From Paucidesulfovibrio longus DSM 6739 (GTDB lineage: Bacteria; Desulfobacterota; Desulfovibrionia; Desulfovibrionales; Desulfovibrionaceae): a DNA stretch of 64,000 nt. The notes under the pieces are model-generated. The model worked only from the letters and a program-made list of their open reading frames with translations, ran no database searches and was not told where the DNA came from. The stretch is from the NCBI RefSeq assembly GCF_000420485.1, contig NZ_ATVA01000013.1, positions 263,894 to 327,893 on the forward strand, in the 5' to 3' direction. The first letter of the stretch is position 1. Each line of letters starts with the position of its first letter. A program made the translations under genes and the position numbers. Positions 40,187 to 48,387 of the stretch are shown here, piece after piece.

Positions 40187-43100
40187 TCAGAAGAGCAGAT
40201 CGCGCAGATACTGGAAGGGCTTCAAGGGAATTCCAATAAGATCCCTGACCGTATTGGTGATCAGTTCCCCGCCGGGAACCTCCACAGCGGGATCGTCCAG
40301 GCAGCCGACGATGTGCAGCGGCACAGTGGGGCCGGCCTTGTAGTTGGCCTCCAGCTCCAGATCGATGGTGTTCATGTCGATGTTGAATTCACCGCGCCCG
40401 CCCAGTTCCATGAACGAGGCTTCCATGTTGAAGTCCTCGTTGTAGAACGCACCGTGGTCGATGCGGAAGATAGCGCCCGCACCGTTGAAACGGTTGCGGC
40501 CGTCCAGAATGCTCTGCTCTCCCTTGGCGAGGCTCTCCCCTCCGCCCTTGCCGGAGAACTTGTACGAGCCCTCCTCCACCGTAAAACCGCCCCGACCCTC
40601 CAGGTTGGCGATCACGTCGTCGTCCGTGGCGCCGAGGCTCTGCACGTCCATGAAGAGCGTCCCCCGGCCCATGACGTATTCCTTGCCGCCCACGTCGGCC
40701 ATGAACGGTCCCACCTTGAAGTCGTCGGCTTTGAGGTTCAGGGAGAGGACGATGAATTCCTTGGTCGAACGCGCGGTGAATCCGCCCTCCAGCTTTCCGC
40801 CGTAGAAGGTGCCTGCAAGCGGGCTGCCCGTGAGCTGGCCATCCCGCGCGCGGACCTCTGCCTTGATATCCGTGAAATGCAGCTTGTAGAGGATGAGATC
40901 CTTGACCTGGAGCGTCCCTTCCGCGTTCAGGTCGCGCAGCGTTTCCACAGGCAGGCCGATGGGCCGGACCTGGGTCGGGTCCACGCATTCCTTGGGGTCG
41001 CGGCGCTTGCCCTTGTTCGGGCGGTACTGGTCGATGTCCACGGTGCCTGCCGAAAGGTCGAAACTCAACTTCCCGGTCTTGTAATCCTCGACGCGCACGA
41101 CTCCGGTGGCCAAAGCACCGTCCATGCCGATTTCGCAATGGTGGAACACCGCCTTGTAGGGCGTTACCGAATATTTGCTGCGGACGTGAATCCTGGTGTA
41201 GGCGTTCTTGCCTCGCGGCTTGCCCGGCTTGAGACTCATCCAGCGCAGCAGTCCGAGCGGATTGTCCGTGTCGTATTCAAATCCCCCGGTCAGCGTATAG
41301 TCTTTCTCAAAGATGCGATGCCCTTCCAGGGTCGCCGTGAAATCGCCGCCAAATCCGGACACCTGCACGTCCTTCAGCCGGAGATGCTGCTTGTCCGCCT
41401 CCAGCCCCCCATTGACGAAAAAGTCCAGCGCAGGAGCGTATTTCGGCAGATCGCCCCCTTCGTAGCGCCCCTTGATCTTCACGTCGTCGAGACGCAGATC
41501 GGCATAATTCCGGTTCGTGCGCATCGTGCCCGTGAAGGAGAGCCAGGACGAGTAATCGCGATCCGCGCCCCTTGCCCCGCCCTTGAAGCTGAAAGCGAAG
41601 CCCCCTTCCTTGTAGGCGACTCGCGTGGGCTTGAAATCCGTCTCGCCAGAAGCCTTTCCAAAGGAAACCGTGCGCCCCTTGGATCCGTCGGAAGGCGGGG
41701 TCCGCAGTCGAAAATTGTCGATATCGTAGGCCAGGTGCCCTTCGAGCGAGAACAGAACGTCGTCGATGACGTCGCTCGCCTTGAACGGCGTGGGCGGCAT
41801 GGTCATGGAATACTTCGCGCCGCCCCTGCCGTCGATCCGGTACTTCCCGACAGACAGCAACGGAAGGTCGGCGGCATCCAGTCCATCCAGACGCACGTCC
41901 AGCCCCAGTCCAAGGCTGTACTCTCCGTTCCCGCTGCCTGCTATGCTGGCCTCGAACCCGGCCTTGAGGCTGCCCCCCTTGAGCCCGGCTGGGGCCACAT
42001 CGACCCGGAGCGTACCGTTCCCGCAGCTCGCGGCCCAGTGAGACCCCTCGAGATGTTCTCCCGCAAGGATCACGGAATCCAGGTCCACGCTGCCGCCGGC
42101 ATGGACTTTCGCAAAGAAATCAGGAAAAAAATCGCGGAGATAAAACGGCTCGTCCACGATGAAGAGCCGATAGTAGCGGTCGAAATCCAGACTGTCGCCC
42201 TTGAGCCTGAAACGATAGTCCGGGTTGTCGAAGCCATGCACGGAGAATTCGCCGGTCACATTGGTCTTGTCGCAGAAGACCTTGAGATCCCTGACGTCCA
42301 CCCCGGAGGCGTCCGCCTTGAAGGAAAGGGAGAAATTCCCGTTCTTGAAAATCTCGGAATCCTTTTCCGGAATCGTGCCTGGGAAGAAATCGTTCACTGC
42401 GGCGCGCGGCGAGAAGACGCCCGAACGCAATTCCCCCTCGGCGCGAGGAGCGTCCTTGAGGTTCTCCAGGCGCATGTCCCCGGCAAGCATCAACTGCGGC
42501 AATTTAAGATGGAAATCGTGGAGTTGCGCCTCGCCCTTGACGGAATCGAGGTCCAGACGAGAGGTGAAGTGTATCTCGCCGCCCTGCACGGGCAGGGTAT
42601 CGCCCCGAAGTATCAAGTTCACCCGCGTGTCCAGCAGCTGAAAGGCATTGGCCGCGAGATCCGTTTCCAGATTGCCGCTCATGTCCAGGCTGGCTTCCAC
42701 ATCCAGCCCGCTGCGGGTGAAGGTTCCATTCATGGAAAAGGGCAAGGGGCGGCCCGGCTCGAATTCGCCGGTCTGAAAGCCCGCGTCCGCCACGGTCCAG
42801 GACTGGCCCGTGACCTCGTCGTCAAACCGGAAGTGGGCGTTGTGCAGCTGCACGCCGCGAACGCTCAAGGAATCCAGGCGCAGCGCGGGGTCCATGACCG
42901 GCTTGCTCTCGCCCTGGGGCAACAACAACGCCAGCAGCGCGTCGATATTGGTGGTGCCGTCTTTTTTGCGCTGCACCGAGACTTCGATCCTGTTCAGAAA
43001 GACGGTGTCGAAGTTGAGCTGACGCGAGAATAGATGCACCAGGGAAACCTTTGCCGAGACTTCGGACGCCCGCAGCAGCGGCTCCTTTCCCGGCGCGGTC

Positions 43101-43327
43101 CGCACTTCCAGAGGCCCAGTTTCCAGGCCGAGCCACGGATATACGCTGACGCCGAGATTCCCCTGGAAGGCGACCTCATATCCATAGGCGTCGCTGATGG
43201 CCTGGGAGAGATGCGTTCGGAAACGCTCGGTTCCCAGATACCAATCCAGAGCGAACAGCCCTGCGGCGAACAGTGTGGTGCTCAGCAGCAGGGTGATCAA
43301 AAGAATGAAGGTTATCTTGCGCAGCAT
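40187..43327 (-). CDS. AsmA-family envelope protein
   Basis: A 1046-residue periplasmic protein anchored by one N-terminal helix (about 5-28), with the AsmA N-terminal region (YGYEVAFQGNLGVSVYPWLGLETGPLEVR) and an AsmA-type C-terminal part with repeated beta-strand segments. The last part (RNRFNGAGAIFRIDHGAFYNEDFNMEA; NIDMNTIDLELEANY) is the AsmA_2 region. AsmA-like proteins form long beta-taco bridges and are implicated in moving phospholipids between membranes. It lies 32 nt after the DUF89 gene. Confidence 0.86.
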   Translation of the reverse strand: MLRKITFILLITLLLSTTLFAAGLFALDWYLGTERFRTHLSQAISDAYGYEVAFQGNLGVSVYPWLGLETGPLEVRTAPGKEPLLRASEVSAKVSLVHLFSRQLNFDTVFLNRIEVSVQRKKDGTTNIDALLALLLPQGESKPVMDPALRLDSLSVRGVQLHNAHFRFDDEVTGQSWTVADAGFQTGEFEPGRPLPFSMNGTFTRSGLDVEASLDMSGNLETDLAANAFQLLDTRVNLILRGDTLPVQGGEIHFTSRLDLDSVKGEAQLHDFHLKLPQLMLAGDMRLENLKDAPRAEGELRSGVFSPRAAVNDFFPGTIPEKDSEIFKNGNFSLSFKADASGVDVRDLKVFCDKTNVTGEFSVHGFDNPDYRFRLKGDSLDFDRYYRLFIVDEPFYLRDFFPDFFAKVHAGGSVDLDSVILAGEHLEGSHWAASCGNGTLRVDVAPAGLKGGSLKAGFEASIAGSGNGEYSLGLGLDVRLDGLDAADLPLLSVGKYRIDGRGGAKYSMTMPPTPFKASDVIDDVLFSLEGHLAYDIDNFRLRTPPSDGSKGRTVSFGKASGETDFKPTRVAYKEGGFAFSFKGGARGADRDYSSWLSFTGTMRTNRNYADLRLDDVKIKGRYEGGDLPKYAPALDFFVNGGLEADKQHLRLKDVQVSGFGGDFTATLEGHRIFEKDYTLTGGFEYDTDNPLGLLRWMSLKPGKPRGKNAYTRIHVRSKYSVTPYKAVFHHCEIGMDGALATGVVRVEDYKTGKLSFDLSAGTVDIDQYRPNKGKRRDPKECVDPTQVRPIGLPVETLRDLNAEGTLQVKDLILYKLHFTDIKAEVRARDGQLTGSPLAGTFYGGKLEGGFTARSTKEFIVLSLNLKADDFKVGPFMADVGGKEYVMGRGTLFMDVQSLGATDDDVIANLEGRGGFTVEEGSYKFSGKGGGESLAKGEQSILDGRNRFNGAGAIFRIDHGAFYNEDFNMEASFMELGGRGEFNIDMNTIDLELEANYKAGPTVPLHIVGCLDDPAVEVPGGELITNTVRDLIGIPLKPFQYLRDLLF

Positions 43328-43359
43328 GTGCTCTCAATGGCCAGATGGTCAGCCACGGA

Positions 43360-44211
43360 TCAGGGCTCTCTCAAAAAAACCGACGACGATTCGGGCAGCT
43401 TCGTACGGGCGGCCACCACCGGGCACTTGACCTTGAAGGCAAAATACACGTCCAGCCCGGAATCGGTCAATGACTCGTAGTTCCCCTGCCCCTTGGCGAG
43501 AACGATGTCCGCTTCCCGCAGACGCTTTCGAAAGTCGCCATCACAACGTTCCAAAACCGCGCCGGGAGTGTCGGCACCAGAAGAGAAAACCTCGCAAAGC
43601 TCGTCGAGCCCCACCTGGCGCGCATCGTCCAGTGTCGCGTCGTTGAGCACTGGCCGTCCTCTGACCGCATAGGACACCTGCGCGCCCAGCGCAAGCAACT
43701 CGCCCACCAGCAACCTGTCCAGCCCTATTTCCCCGGCATTGTCGCCGACGATGAGCACCTGCGCTCCCGGAACGGCGCGCTTGCGAAAGCTGGTGACGGC
43801 AGCGGGGTCCAGCGTCTCGTCCACGCGTTCCAGCTCGCCCTCCCAATCGAATCGGGTTTCCACGCCCGAATCCATGTAATTGCCGATGATTGATATTTCC
43901 AATGCCGTCGACAATGGATCGCGACTGCGCCGAAGCTTCTCGCCGAGTTCGGGCAACAACGTCAAGACCCTTGCGTTTGATCGTCGCTTTTCCTCGGCAA
44001 AACAATCATCCACCCCGGTGACGCGGCGCAGCAGGGCGTACAGACGCCCAGCCAGTGCGGGCGGCGGTTGGTCGAGATCGAACAGGGGGAGCAGTTCTGC
44101 CAGTTCCAGCAAGACACGTTTCTGAACGGCCGCATCCTCTGGGCGCGCCAGACGCGCTCCCGCGAGAGCCTGGCGAAAAAAACAGGGCAGACAATCCAAT
44201 TGCGTTTTCAT
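43360..44211 (-). CDS. DUF89 / ARMT1-like protein
   Basis: A 283-residue protein of the DUF89 metal-dependent phosphatase family. The N-terminus MKTQLDCLPCFFRQAL has the CxxC of the archaeal/bacterial branch. The metal-binding core is VLIVGDNAGEIGLDRLLVGE, followed by SYAVRGRPVLNDATLDDARQVG and ADIVLAKGQGNYESL. Family members dephosphorylate reactive sugar phosphates or other damaged metabolites. The ATG at 44211 has GGGGAG upstream. It is divergent from the sigma-54-driven ATPase genes. Confidence 0.85.
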   Translation of the reverse strand: MKTQLDCLPCFFRQALAGARLARPEDAAVQKRVLLELAELLPLFDLDQPPPALAGRLYALLRRVTGVDDCFAEEKRRSNARVLTLLPELGEKLRRSRDPLSTALEISIIGNYMDSGVETRFDWEGELERVDETLDPAAVTSFRKRAVPGAQVLIVGDNAGEIGLDRLLVGELLALGAQVSYAVRGRPVLNDATLDDARQVGLDELCEVFSSGADTPGAVLERCDGDFRKRLREADIVLAKGQGNYESLTDSGLDVYFAFKVKCPVVAARTKLPESSSVFLREP

Positions 44212-44289
44212 GCGGTTACTCCCCGCGAAGTATGGCCCGGCGCACCGGCTTTCGCAAGCGGTGAAACGGCGCATTATTCTCCCTCCTGT

Positions 44290-44324
44290 TTTTGCCGCAA
44301 CGGCGCAAAATACGCCTGGCAAAA
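44290..44324 (+). promoter_or_regulatory. candidate upstream activator site for the sigma-54 promoter
   Basis: TTTTGC (44290-44295) faces GCAAAA (44305-44310), and a further GGCAAAA half-site lies at 44318-44324. These inverted half-sites sit about 70-105 bp upstream of the predicted start, the usual place for an enhancer-binding protein. The site is inferred from symmetry and position only. Confidence 0.35.
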
Positions 44325-44368
44325 TCGTGTGGCGCGCCGGAATGCCCTCCAGCCGTGACTTTTACAAC

Positions 44369-44384
44369 TGGCACGCACGTTGCT
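44369..44384 (+). promoter_or_regulatory. sigma-54 (RpoN) promoter of the ferredoxin-ATPase pair
   Basis: TGGCACGCACGTTGCT matches the -24/-12 consensus TGGCACG-N4-TTGC(A/T) without mismatch (GG at 44370-44371, GC at 44382-44383, spacing 10). It lies 55 bp before the first ATG and predicts a start near 44395. Sigma-54 promoters need an enhancer-binding ATPase, so the two genes downstream are probably switched by a specific signal. Confidence 0.87.
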
Positions 44385-44439
44385 CCGGTAGCGGCAACGA
44401 AACGACGCGCATATTCCAGCGCGGCAAGCCGGGAGAAAC

Positions 44440-45303
44440 ATGAAAATCGCCATCGCCAGCGGCAAAGGCGGCACTGGCAAGACCACTGTCGCCGTCAACC
44501 TTGCCGCACATCTCAGTCGCAGGGGTATTCCCCTCAACTTCATCGATTGCGACGTGGAAGAGCCCAACGCCCGCTTTTTCCTTGGAATCGACATCGGGGA
44601 TACCCGTGTGGAACAGGTTCCCGTCCCCGTCATCGACGAGGATTCCTGCCTCGGTGAATCATGCAGAAAGTGCGTCGAGCTTTGCCGCTTCAAGGCGCTG
44701 ATCTGCATGGCGGGAACCGTCATGGCCTTCACCGAGCTCTGCCACGGTTGCGGATTATGCGAACTGGCCTGTCCGGCGGATGCGATCAAGGAAGGCACCC
44801 GCGACATCGGGGAAAGCGGCATCGGCCGTAAGGACGGTATCACATTTTTCCAGGGTCTGCTGCGCATCGGGGAAGCCATGTCCCCACCGCTGATCAAGGC
44901 CGTCAAAGCGCGCGCGGAAAACAGCGGCCTGACACTGCTCGATTGCCCCCCCGGGGCGTCCTGCCCCGTGGTCTGTTCCCTTCAGGACGTGGACTACGCG
45001 CTGCTCGTGGCCGAACCCACGCCTTTCGGCCTGCACGATCTGAATATCGCTGTCCAGCTCCTGCGCGAGCTGCATCTGCCCTTCGGGGTAGTGCTCAACC
45101 GGGCGGGCATGGGGGATGAGCGCGTCGAAAGATATCTCGAAAAGGAAGCGATCCCCCTTCTCGCGGCCATTCCCCACGAACGGGCAGCTGCCGAAGCCTA
45201 TTCCACGGGTGCGTTGCTCATCGACGGCGTTCCGGGCTTCGCCGACCGCTTCAGCGACCTCGTCGCCGCCATCGAACACCAAACGGGAAGGACATTGGGA
45301 TGA
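44440..45303 (+). CDS. MinD/Mrp-like P-loop ATPase with inserted 2x[4Fe-4S] ferredoxin domain (first of pair)
   Basis: A 287-residue protein. It has a deviant Walker A GKGGTGKTT (residues 8-16) and FIDCDVEEPN (residues 34-43) of the ParA/MinD family. A ferredoxin-like module is inserted with Cys 70, 75, 78, 82 (first spacing x4 rather than x2) and Cys 101, 104, 107, 111. The ATPase resumes with LLDCPPGASCPVVCSL. Such pairs occur in strict anaerobes, including the sigma-54-controlled orp genes of Desulfovibrio vulgaris (DVU2103-2105 region), where they associate with the molybdenum/copper 'orange protein'. It overlaps the next gene by 4 nt. Confidence 0.88.
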   Translation: MKIAIASGKGGTGKTTVAVNLAAHLSRRGIPLNFIDCDVEEPNARFFLGIDIGDTRVEQVPVPVIDEDSCLGESCRKCVELCRFKALICMAGTVMAFTELCHGCGLCELACPADAIKEGTRDIGESGIGRKDGITFFQGLLRIGEAMSPPLIKAVKARAENSGLTLLDCPPGASCPVVCSLQDVDYALLVAEPTPFGLHDLNIAVQLLRELHLPFGVVLNRAGMGDERVERYLEKEAIPLLAAIPHERAAAEAYSTGALLIDGVPGFADRFSDLVAAIEHQTGRTLG

Positions 45304-46160
45304 AACAGCTGGTCGTCATCAGCGGCAAAGGCGGAACCGGAAAGACAAGCGTGACAGCGGCCCTGGCCGGCCTGGGACCGGCTAAAGTCCTGGCGGACTG
45401 CGATGTGGACGCCGCCGACCTCCATCTCGTGCTCCAGCCCGAGATCAAGGAACGCTGGCCGTTCGTCAGCGGCGAGCAGCCGAGCATCGATCCGAATCTC
45501 TGCACCGAATGCGGGCTGTGCCGCACCCATTGCCGGTTCGGAGCCGTAAGCGAGGATTTCCGGATTCTTCCGGAACACTGCGAAGGCTGCGGGGTCTGCG
45601 ACTATGTCTGCCCGGTCGGGGCCGTATCCATGCGCCCGCGTGTCTGCGGAGAGCAATACCGCTCCGAGACCCGGCACGGCCCGATGGCCCACGCGGCGCT
45701 TGGGGTCGGCGAAGAGAATTCCGGGAAGCTGGTCACTTCGGTCCGGCGCGAAGCAAAAAGCCTGGCCGAAGATCGCGGGTTCGAACTGGTTCTCGTGGAC
45801 GGCTCGCCAGGCGTCGGGTGTCCCGTGATCGCTTCGCTTACGGATGCGGACCTCGCCATACTCGTGGCGGAACCAACTGTTTCGGCCGTCCACGACCTGA
45901 AAAGAGTCCACGACCTGACCAAGCATTTTCGTATGCCCGCGGCCCTTGTCGTCAACAAGTCCGGACTGAACCACGACATGGAGAGCGAGCTGCTGCGATA
46001 TTGCGAACTGGAAGGGATTCCCGTTTTGGGCAGCCTCCCCTACGACCCGATCTTCACGAAGGCCCAGATCGCCGGACAAAGCATCCTGGAGTTCGACCCG
46101 AACGGCCTGGGGGAAAACGTCCGGACCATCTGGTCCCGTCTGGAAACACTTCTGGCCTGA
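45300..46160 (+). CDS. MinD/Mrp-like P-loop ATPase with inserted 2x[4Fe-4S] ferredoxin domain (second of pair)
   Basis: A 286-residue paralogue of the gene before it. Deviant Walker A GKGGTGKTS (residues 9-17) and VLADCDVDAADLHL are followed by two regular clusters: Cys 68, 71, 74, 78 and Cys 94, 97, 100, 104. Switch-2 segment is LVDGSPGVGCPVIAS. The ATG overlaps the upstream stop (ATGA), so the two are made in equal amounts and likely form a heterodimer. They probably couple ATP hydrolysis to cluster handling or transfer; no orange-protein (NifX-like) gene is in the window. A strong terminator follows. Confidence 0.88.
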   Translation: MKQLVVISGKGGTGKTSVTAALAGLGPAKVLADCDVDAADLHLVLQPEIKERWPFVSGEQPSIDPNLCTECGLCRTHCRFGAVSEDFRILPEHCEGCGVCDYVCPVGAVSMRPRVCGEQYRSETRHGPMAHAALGVGEENSGKLVTSVRREAKSLAEDRGFELVLVDGSPGVGCPVIASLTDADLAILVAEPTVSAVHDLKRVHDLTKHFRMPAALVVNKSGLNHDMESELLRYCELEGIPVLGSLPYDPIFTKAQIAGQSILEFDPNGLGENVRTIWSRLETLLA

Positions 46161-46227
46161 GTCCCGGAAACTTCGTCGGATCCTCCCCGCGGCGCCATAC
46201 ACATGCGGCGCCGAGGCTGGAAACAGC

Positions 46228-46261
46228 AAAATGCCGCCTCCCGTGCGGGAGGCGGCATTTT
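46228..46261. terminator. bidirectional terminator between ATPase pair and lpxI operon
   Basis: A perfect 16-bp stem (46228-46243 with 46246-46261) starts with AAAA and ends with TTTT, so it serves both convergent transcripts. Confidence 0.92.
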
Positions 46262-46292
46262 GAATCCCAGACGATCAAGCGGGGAAAACAGA

Positions 46293-47117
46293 CTACTCTT
46301 TCCCGGTCAAGCCCACGATGCTGATGCCGGATCGGTTCGCTTCCGCAATGGTTTCCTCGCGATCGAAAAGCAGGCTCTTCCCCGCCTCGATGCCGAGACA
46401 GGTCGCCTTGCCCTCGCTCATGGTCCGGATGGTGTCCTTGCCCGCGCTGGGCAAATCAACGCGCTCCTCCTGGCCCGGCTTGAAGACCTTGACCACGACG
46501 CACTCCTCGCCGCCAAGTCGGCAACCGCGACGGATGGCCTCATCCGTTCCTTCCAGGGCTTCCACGGCGGCCACGATGCCCTCCCGAAGGATCAGGCACT
46601 GTCCGATGTCCAGACGGCCCAATTCCTTGGCCACGGTCCATCCCTGCCGCAGATCATCCCATTCGCGCTCAGTGGGCTGACGCCGCGTCAGCACGCCTTC
46701 GGGAGTCAGCAGGTCGGGAACGTGCACATGGGGCGGAACCACGCGCATCCCTTCGGATTCAAGCTCATGCGTGAGTGCGCCGAGCAGATTCGTGTCGCCC
46801 TTGTTCTTGTTCTTGAAGATGACCTTGAGCGCGCGCATGTCGAAATGCCGCACATCCATGATTCTGGGTTTGTCGATCGTGCCGGCCATGATGACCTGCT
46901 CGACCCCGTTCCGCTTGAAGAAGTCAAGAAGCTTGCCGAGCTTGCCGAGCTTCAGGGTTTCCACGACATCGGCATGAACGGCCACCTCCATGTTGCTGTG
47001 GCCCTCGAAACAGGCGACCACGAGCTTGTGTCCCGCCTTTTTCACGCCCTCAGCAACAAGCACGGGGAATTGGCGGCCCCCGGCGATCAGGCCGATCACG
47101 CACTTGGAATCCGGCAT
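46293..47117 (-). CDS. lpxI: UDP-2,3-diacylglucosamine pyrophosphatase LpxI
   Basis: A 274-residue DUF1009/LpxI enzyme that yields lipid X in the lipid A pathway, replacing the LpxH found in E. coli. Family segments: IGLIAGGRQFPVLVAEGVKKAG, then KLGKLGKLLDFFKRNGVEQV, MAGTIDKPRIMDV, and the long C-terminal part with QCLILREGIVAAVEALEGTD and DLPSAGKDTIRTM. The start at 47117 is 8 nt after lpxA. It is the last gene of the superoperon; lpxB is not here. Confidence 0.93.
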   Translation of the reverse strand: MPDSKCVIGLIAGGRQFPVLVAEGVKKAGHKLVVACFEGHSNMEVAVHADVVETLKLGKLGKLLDFFKRNGVEQVIMAGTIDKPRIMDVRHFDMRALKVIFKNKNKGDTNLLGALTHELESEGMRVVPPHVHVPDLLTPEGVLTRRQPTEREWDDLRQGWTVAKELGRLDIGQCLILREGIVAAVEALEGTDEAIRRGCRLGGEECVVVKVFKPGQEERVDLPSAGKDTIRTMSEGKATCLGIEAGKSLLFDREETIAEANRSGISIVGLTGKE

Positions 47118-47125
47118 GGATCCGC

Positions 47126-47926
47126 TCAGTCTCCGTTCTTGTGGTAATCCGGGGCGACTCCGCACTTGGAACCGCGCATGAATTCGACCACGTTGGCAAC
47201 GGCGGGCACGTTCGGGAACTCGGCCAGCGCCTGCTCAATGGCTTTCTCGCGCGGCAGCCCGGAACGGAAAATGATCTTGTAGGCTTTTTTCAAGGCACGG
47301 CAGGCCTCGGTGTCGAACCCATGGCGACGCAGCCCGATCAGGTTCGGCCCCATCAGTCTGCCCCGCACGCCGTGCGCGAGCATGTATGGGGGAATGTCCA
47401 GGTTGTAGCCGCTGGAACCGCCGAGAAACGCGTATTCGCCGATGCGAAGGAACTGCTGCACGGCCGCCATGCCGCTGACCACGGCATGATTGCCGATCTC
47501 GACGTGTCCGGCGAGGTTCACGGCGTTGGCCATGATCACATGGTCGCCGAGGACGCAGTCATGAGCCACGTGCGCATACGCCATGATCAGGCAATGCGAG
47601 CCGATGCTGGTTTTGCCGTGTCCCTGAACGGTGCCGCGGTTGATGGTGGCGCACTCCCGGATTGTGTTGGAGTCGCCGATTTCAACCCAGGTCTCCTCGT
47701 TCTTGTAGGCGAGGTGCTGCGGCTCGCCGCCGATGCAGACGTAGGAGTGGACGTGGTTGTTCTTGCCAAGCCGCACAAACGACTTGATGTGCACGAAGGA
47801 TTCGATCGTGCTGCCGTCGCCGATGGTCGCGTTGTCTTCGACGACGCTGTAGGGACCGATGACGACGCCCTCGCCGATGACCGCTTTGGGCGATACGATG
47901 GCGGAGGGATGAATGGTATTGGACAC
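47126..47926 (-). CDS. lpxA: acyl-[ACP]--UDP-N-acetylglucosamine O-acyltransferase
   Basis: A 266-residue left-handed beta-helix enzyme that starts lipid A synthesis by 3-O-acylation of UDP-GlcNAc. Hexapeptide repeats are evident (IHPSAIVSPKAVIGEGVVIG; ATIGDGSTIESFVHI), with the catalytic His region in MAYAHVAHDCVLGDHV. The start is GTG at 47926, one base overlapping the fabZ stop (TAGTG), with AAGGAG 8 nt upstream. Standard length for LpxA. Confidence 0.96.
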   Translation of the reverse strand: MSNTIHPSAIVSPKAVIGEGVVIGPYSVVEDNATIGDGSTIESFVHIKSFVRLGKNNHVHSYVCIGGEPQHLAYKNEETWVEIGDSNTIRECATINRGTVQGHGKTSIGSHCLIMAYAHVAHDCVLGDHVIMANAVNLAGHVEIGNHAVVSGMAAVQQFLRIGEYAFLGGSSGYNLDIPPYMLAHGVRGRLMGPNLIGLRRHGFDTEACRALKKAYKIIFRSGLPREKAIEQALAEFPNVPAVANVVEFMRGSKCGVAPDYHKNGD

Positions 47927-48387
47927 TAGAGATTCTCCTTGTCCACGAGAGCCGCGGACAGTTCAGCCACGCAGGCGAGTTCCCCGTCGACCTCGGCAAC
48001 GCCCTGCATCTTCCAGAGCGACATTTTCCGGACAAAGTCGGACATGCGGAGCGTCAGTCTGTCGCCGGGCATGACGGGCCTGCGAAACTTGACCTTGTTG
48101 ATGCCCGTGAACATGAAGACCTTGCCGACAATGTCGATGCTCGGATCCTGCATGACGTAGAGGCCGCCGGTTTGCGCCAGAGCCTCGATCATCAGCACGC
48201 CGGGCATGACGGGAAGTCCGGGAAAATGCCCCTGAAAGAACGGTTCGTTGAAGGTCACGTTCTTGTAGGCGACGATATGCGAACCCGCTTCGAATTCAAC
48301 GACCCTGTCCACGAGCAGGAAAGGGTAGCGATGCGGGATCAGATTCATGATCTGACGGATGTCCAAAACAGTCGTGTTGCTAGCCAT
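47926..48387 (-). CDS. fabZ: 3-hydroxyacyl-[ACP] dehydratase FabZ
   Basis: A 153-residue hotdog-fold dehydratase of fatty-acid elongation. The motif IPHRYPFLLVDRVVEF carries the catalytic His, and FFQGHFPGLPVMPGVLMIEALAQ the catalytic Glu region. It competes with LpxA for 3-hydroxyacyl-ACP, which explains the conserved lpxD-fabZ-lpxA order. The start overlaps the end of lpxD by 8 nt. Confidence 0.96.
   Translation of the reverse strand: MASNTTVLDIRQIMNLIPHRYPFLLVDRVVEFEAGSHIVAYKNVTFNEPFFQGHFPGLPVMPGVLMIEALAQTGGLYVMQDPSIDIVGKVFMFTGINKVKFRRPVMPGDRLTLRMSDFVRKMSLWKMQGVAEVDGELACVAELSAALVDKENL

Noticed and set aside
40313-43033. A long open frame antisense to the AsmA gene (and similar long antisense frames under the chemoreceptor, ABC operon and BamA)
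   Set aside because: Long antisense frames are expected in GC-rich DNA when codon third positions are G/C. They show no domain, no signal and no credible ribosome binding site, whereas the opposite strand has clear families.
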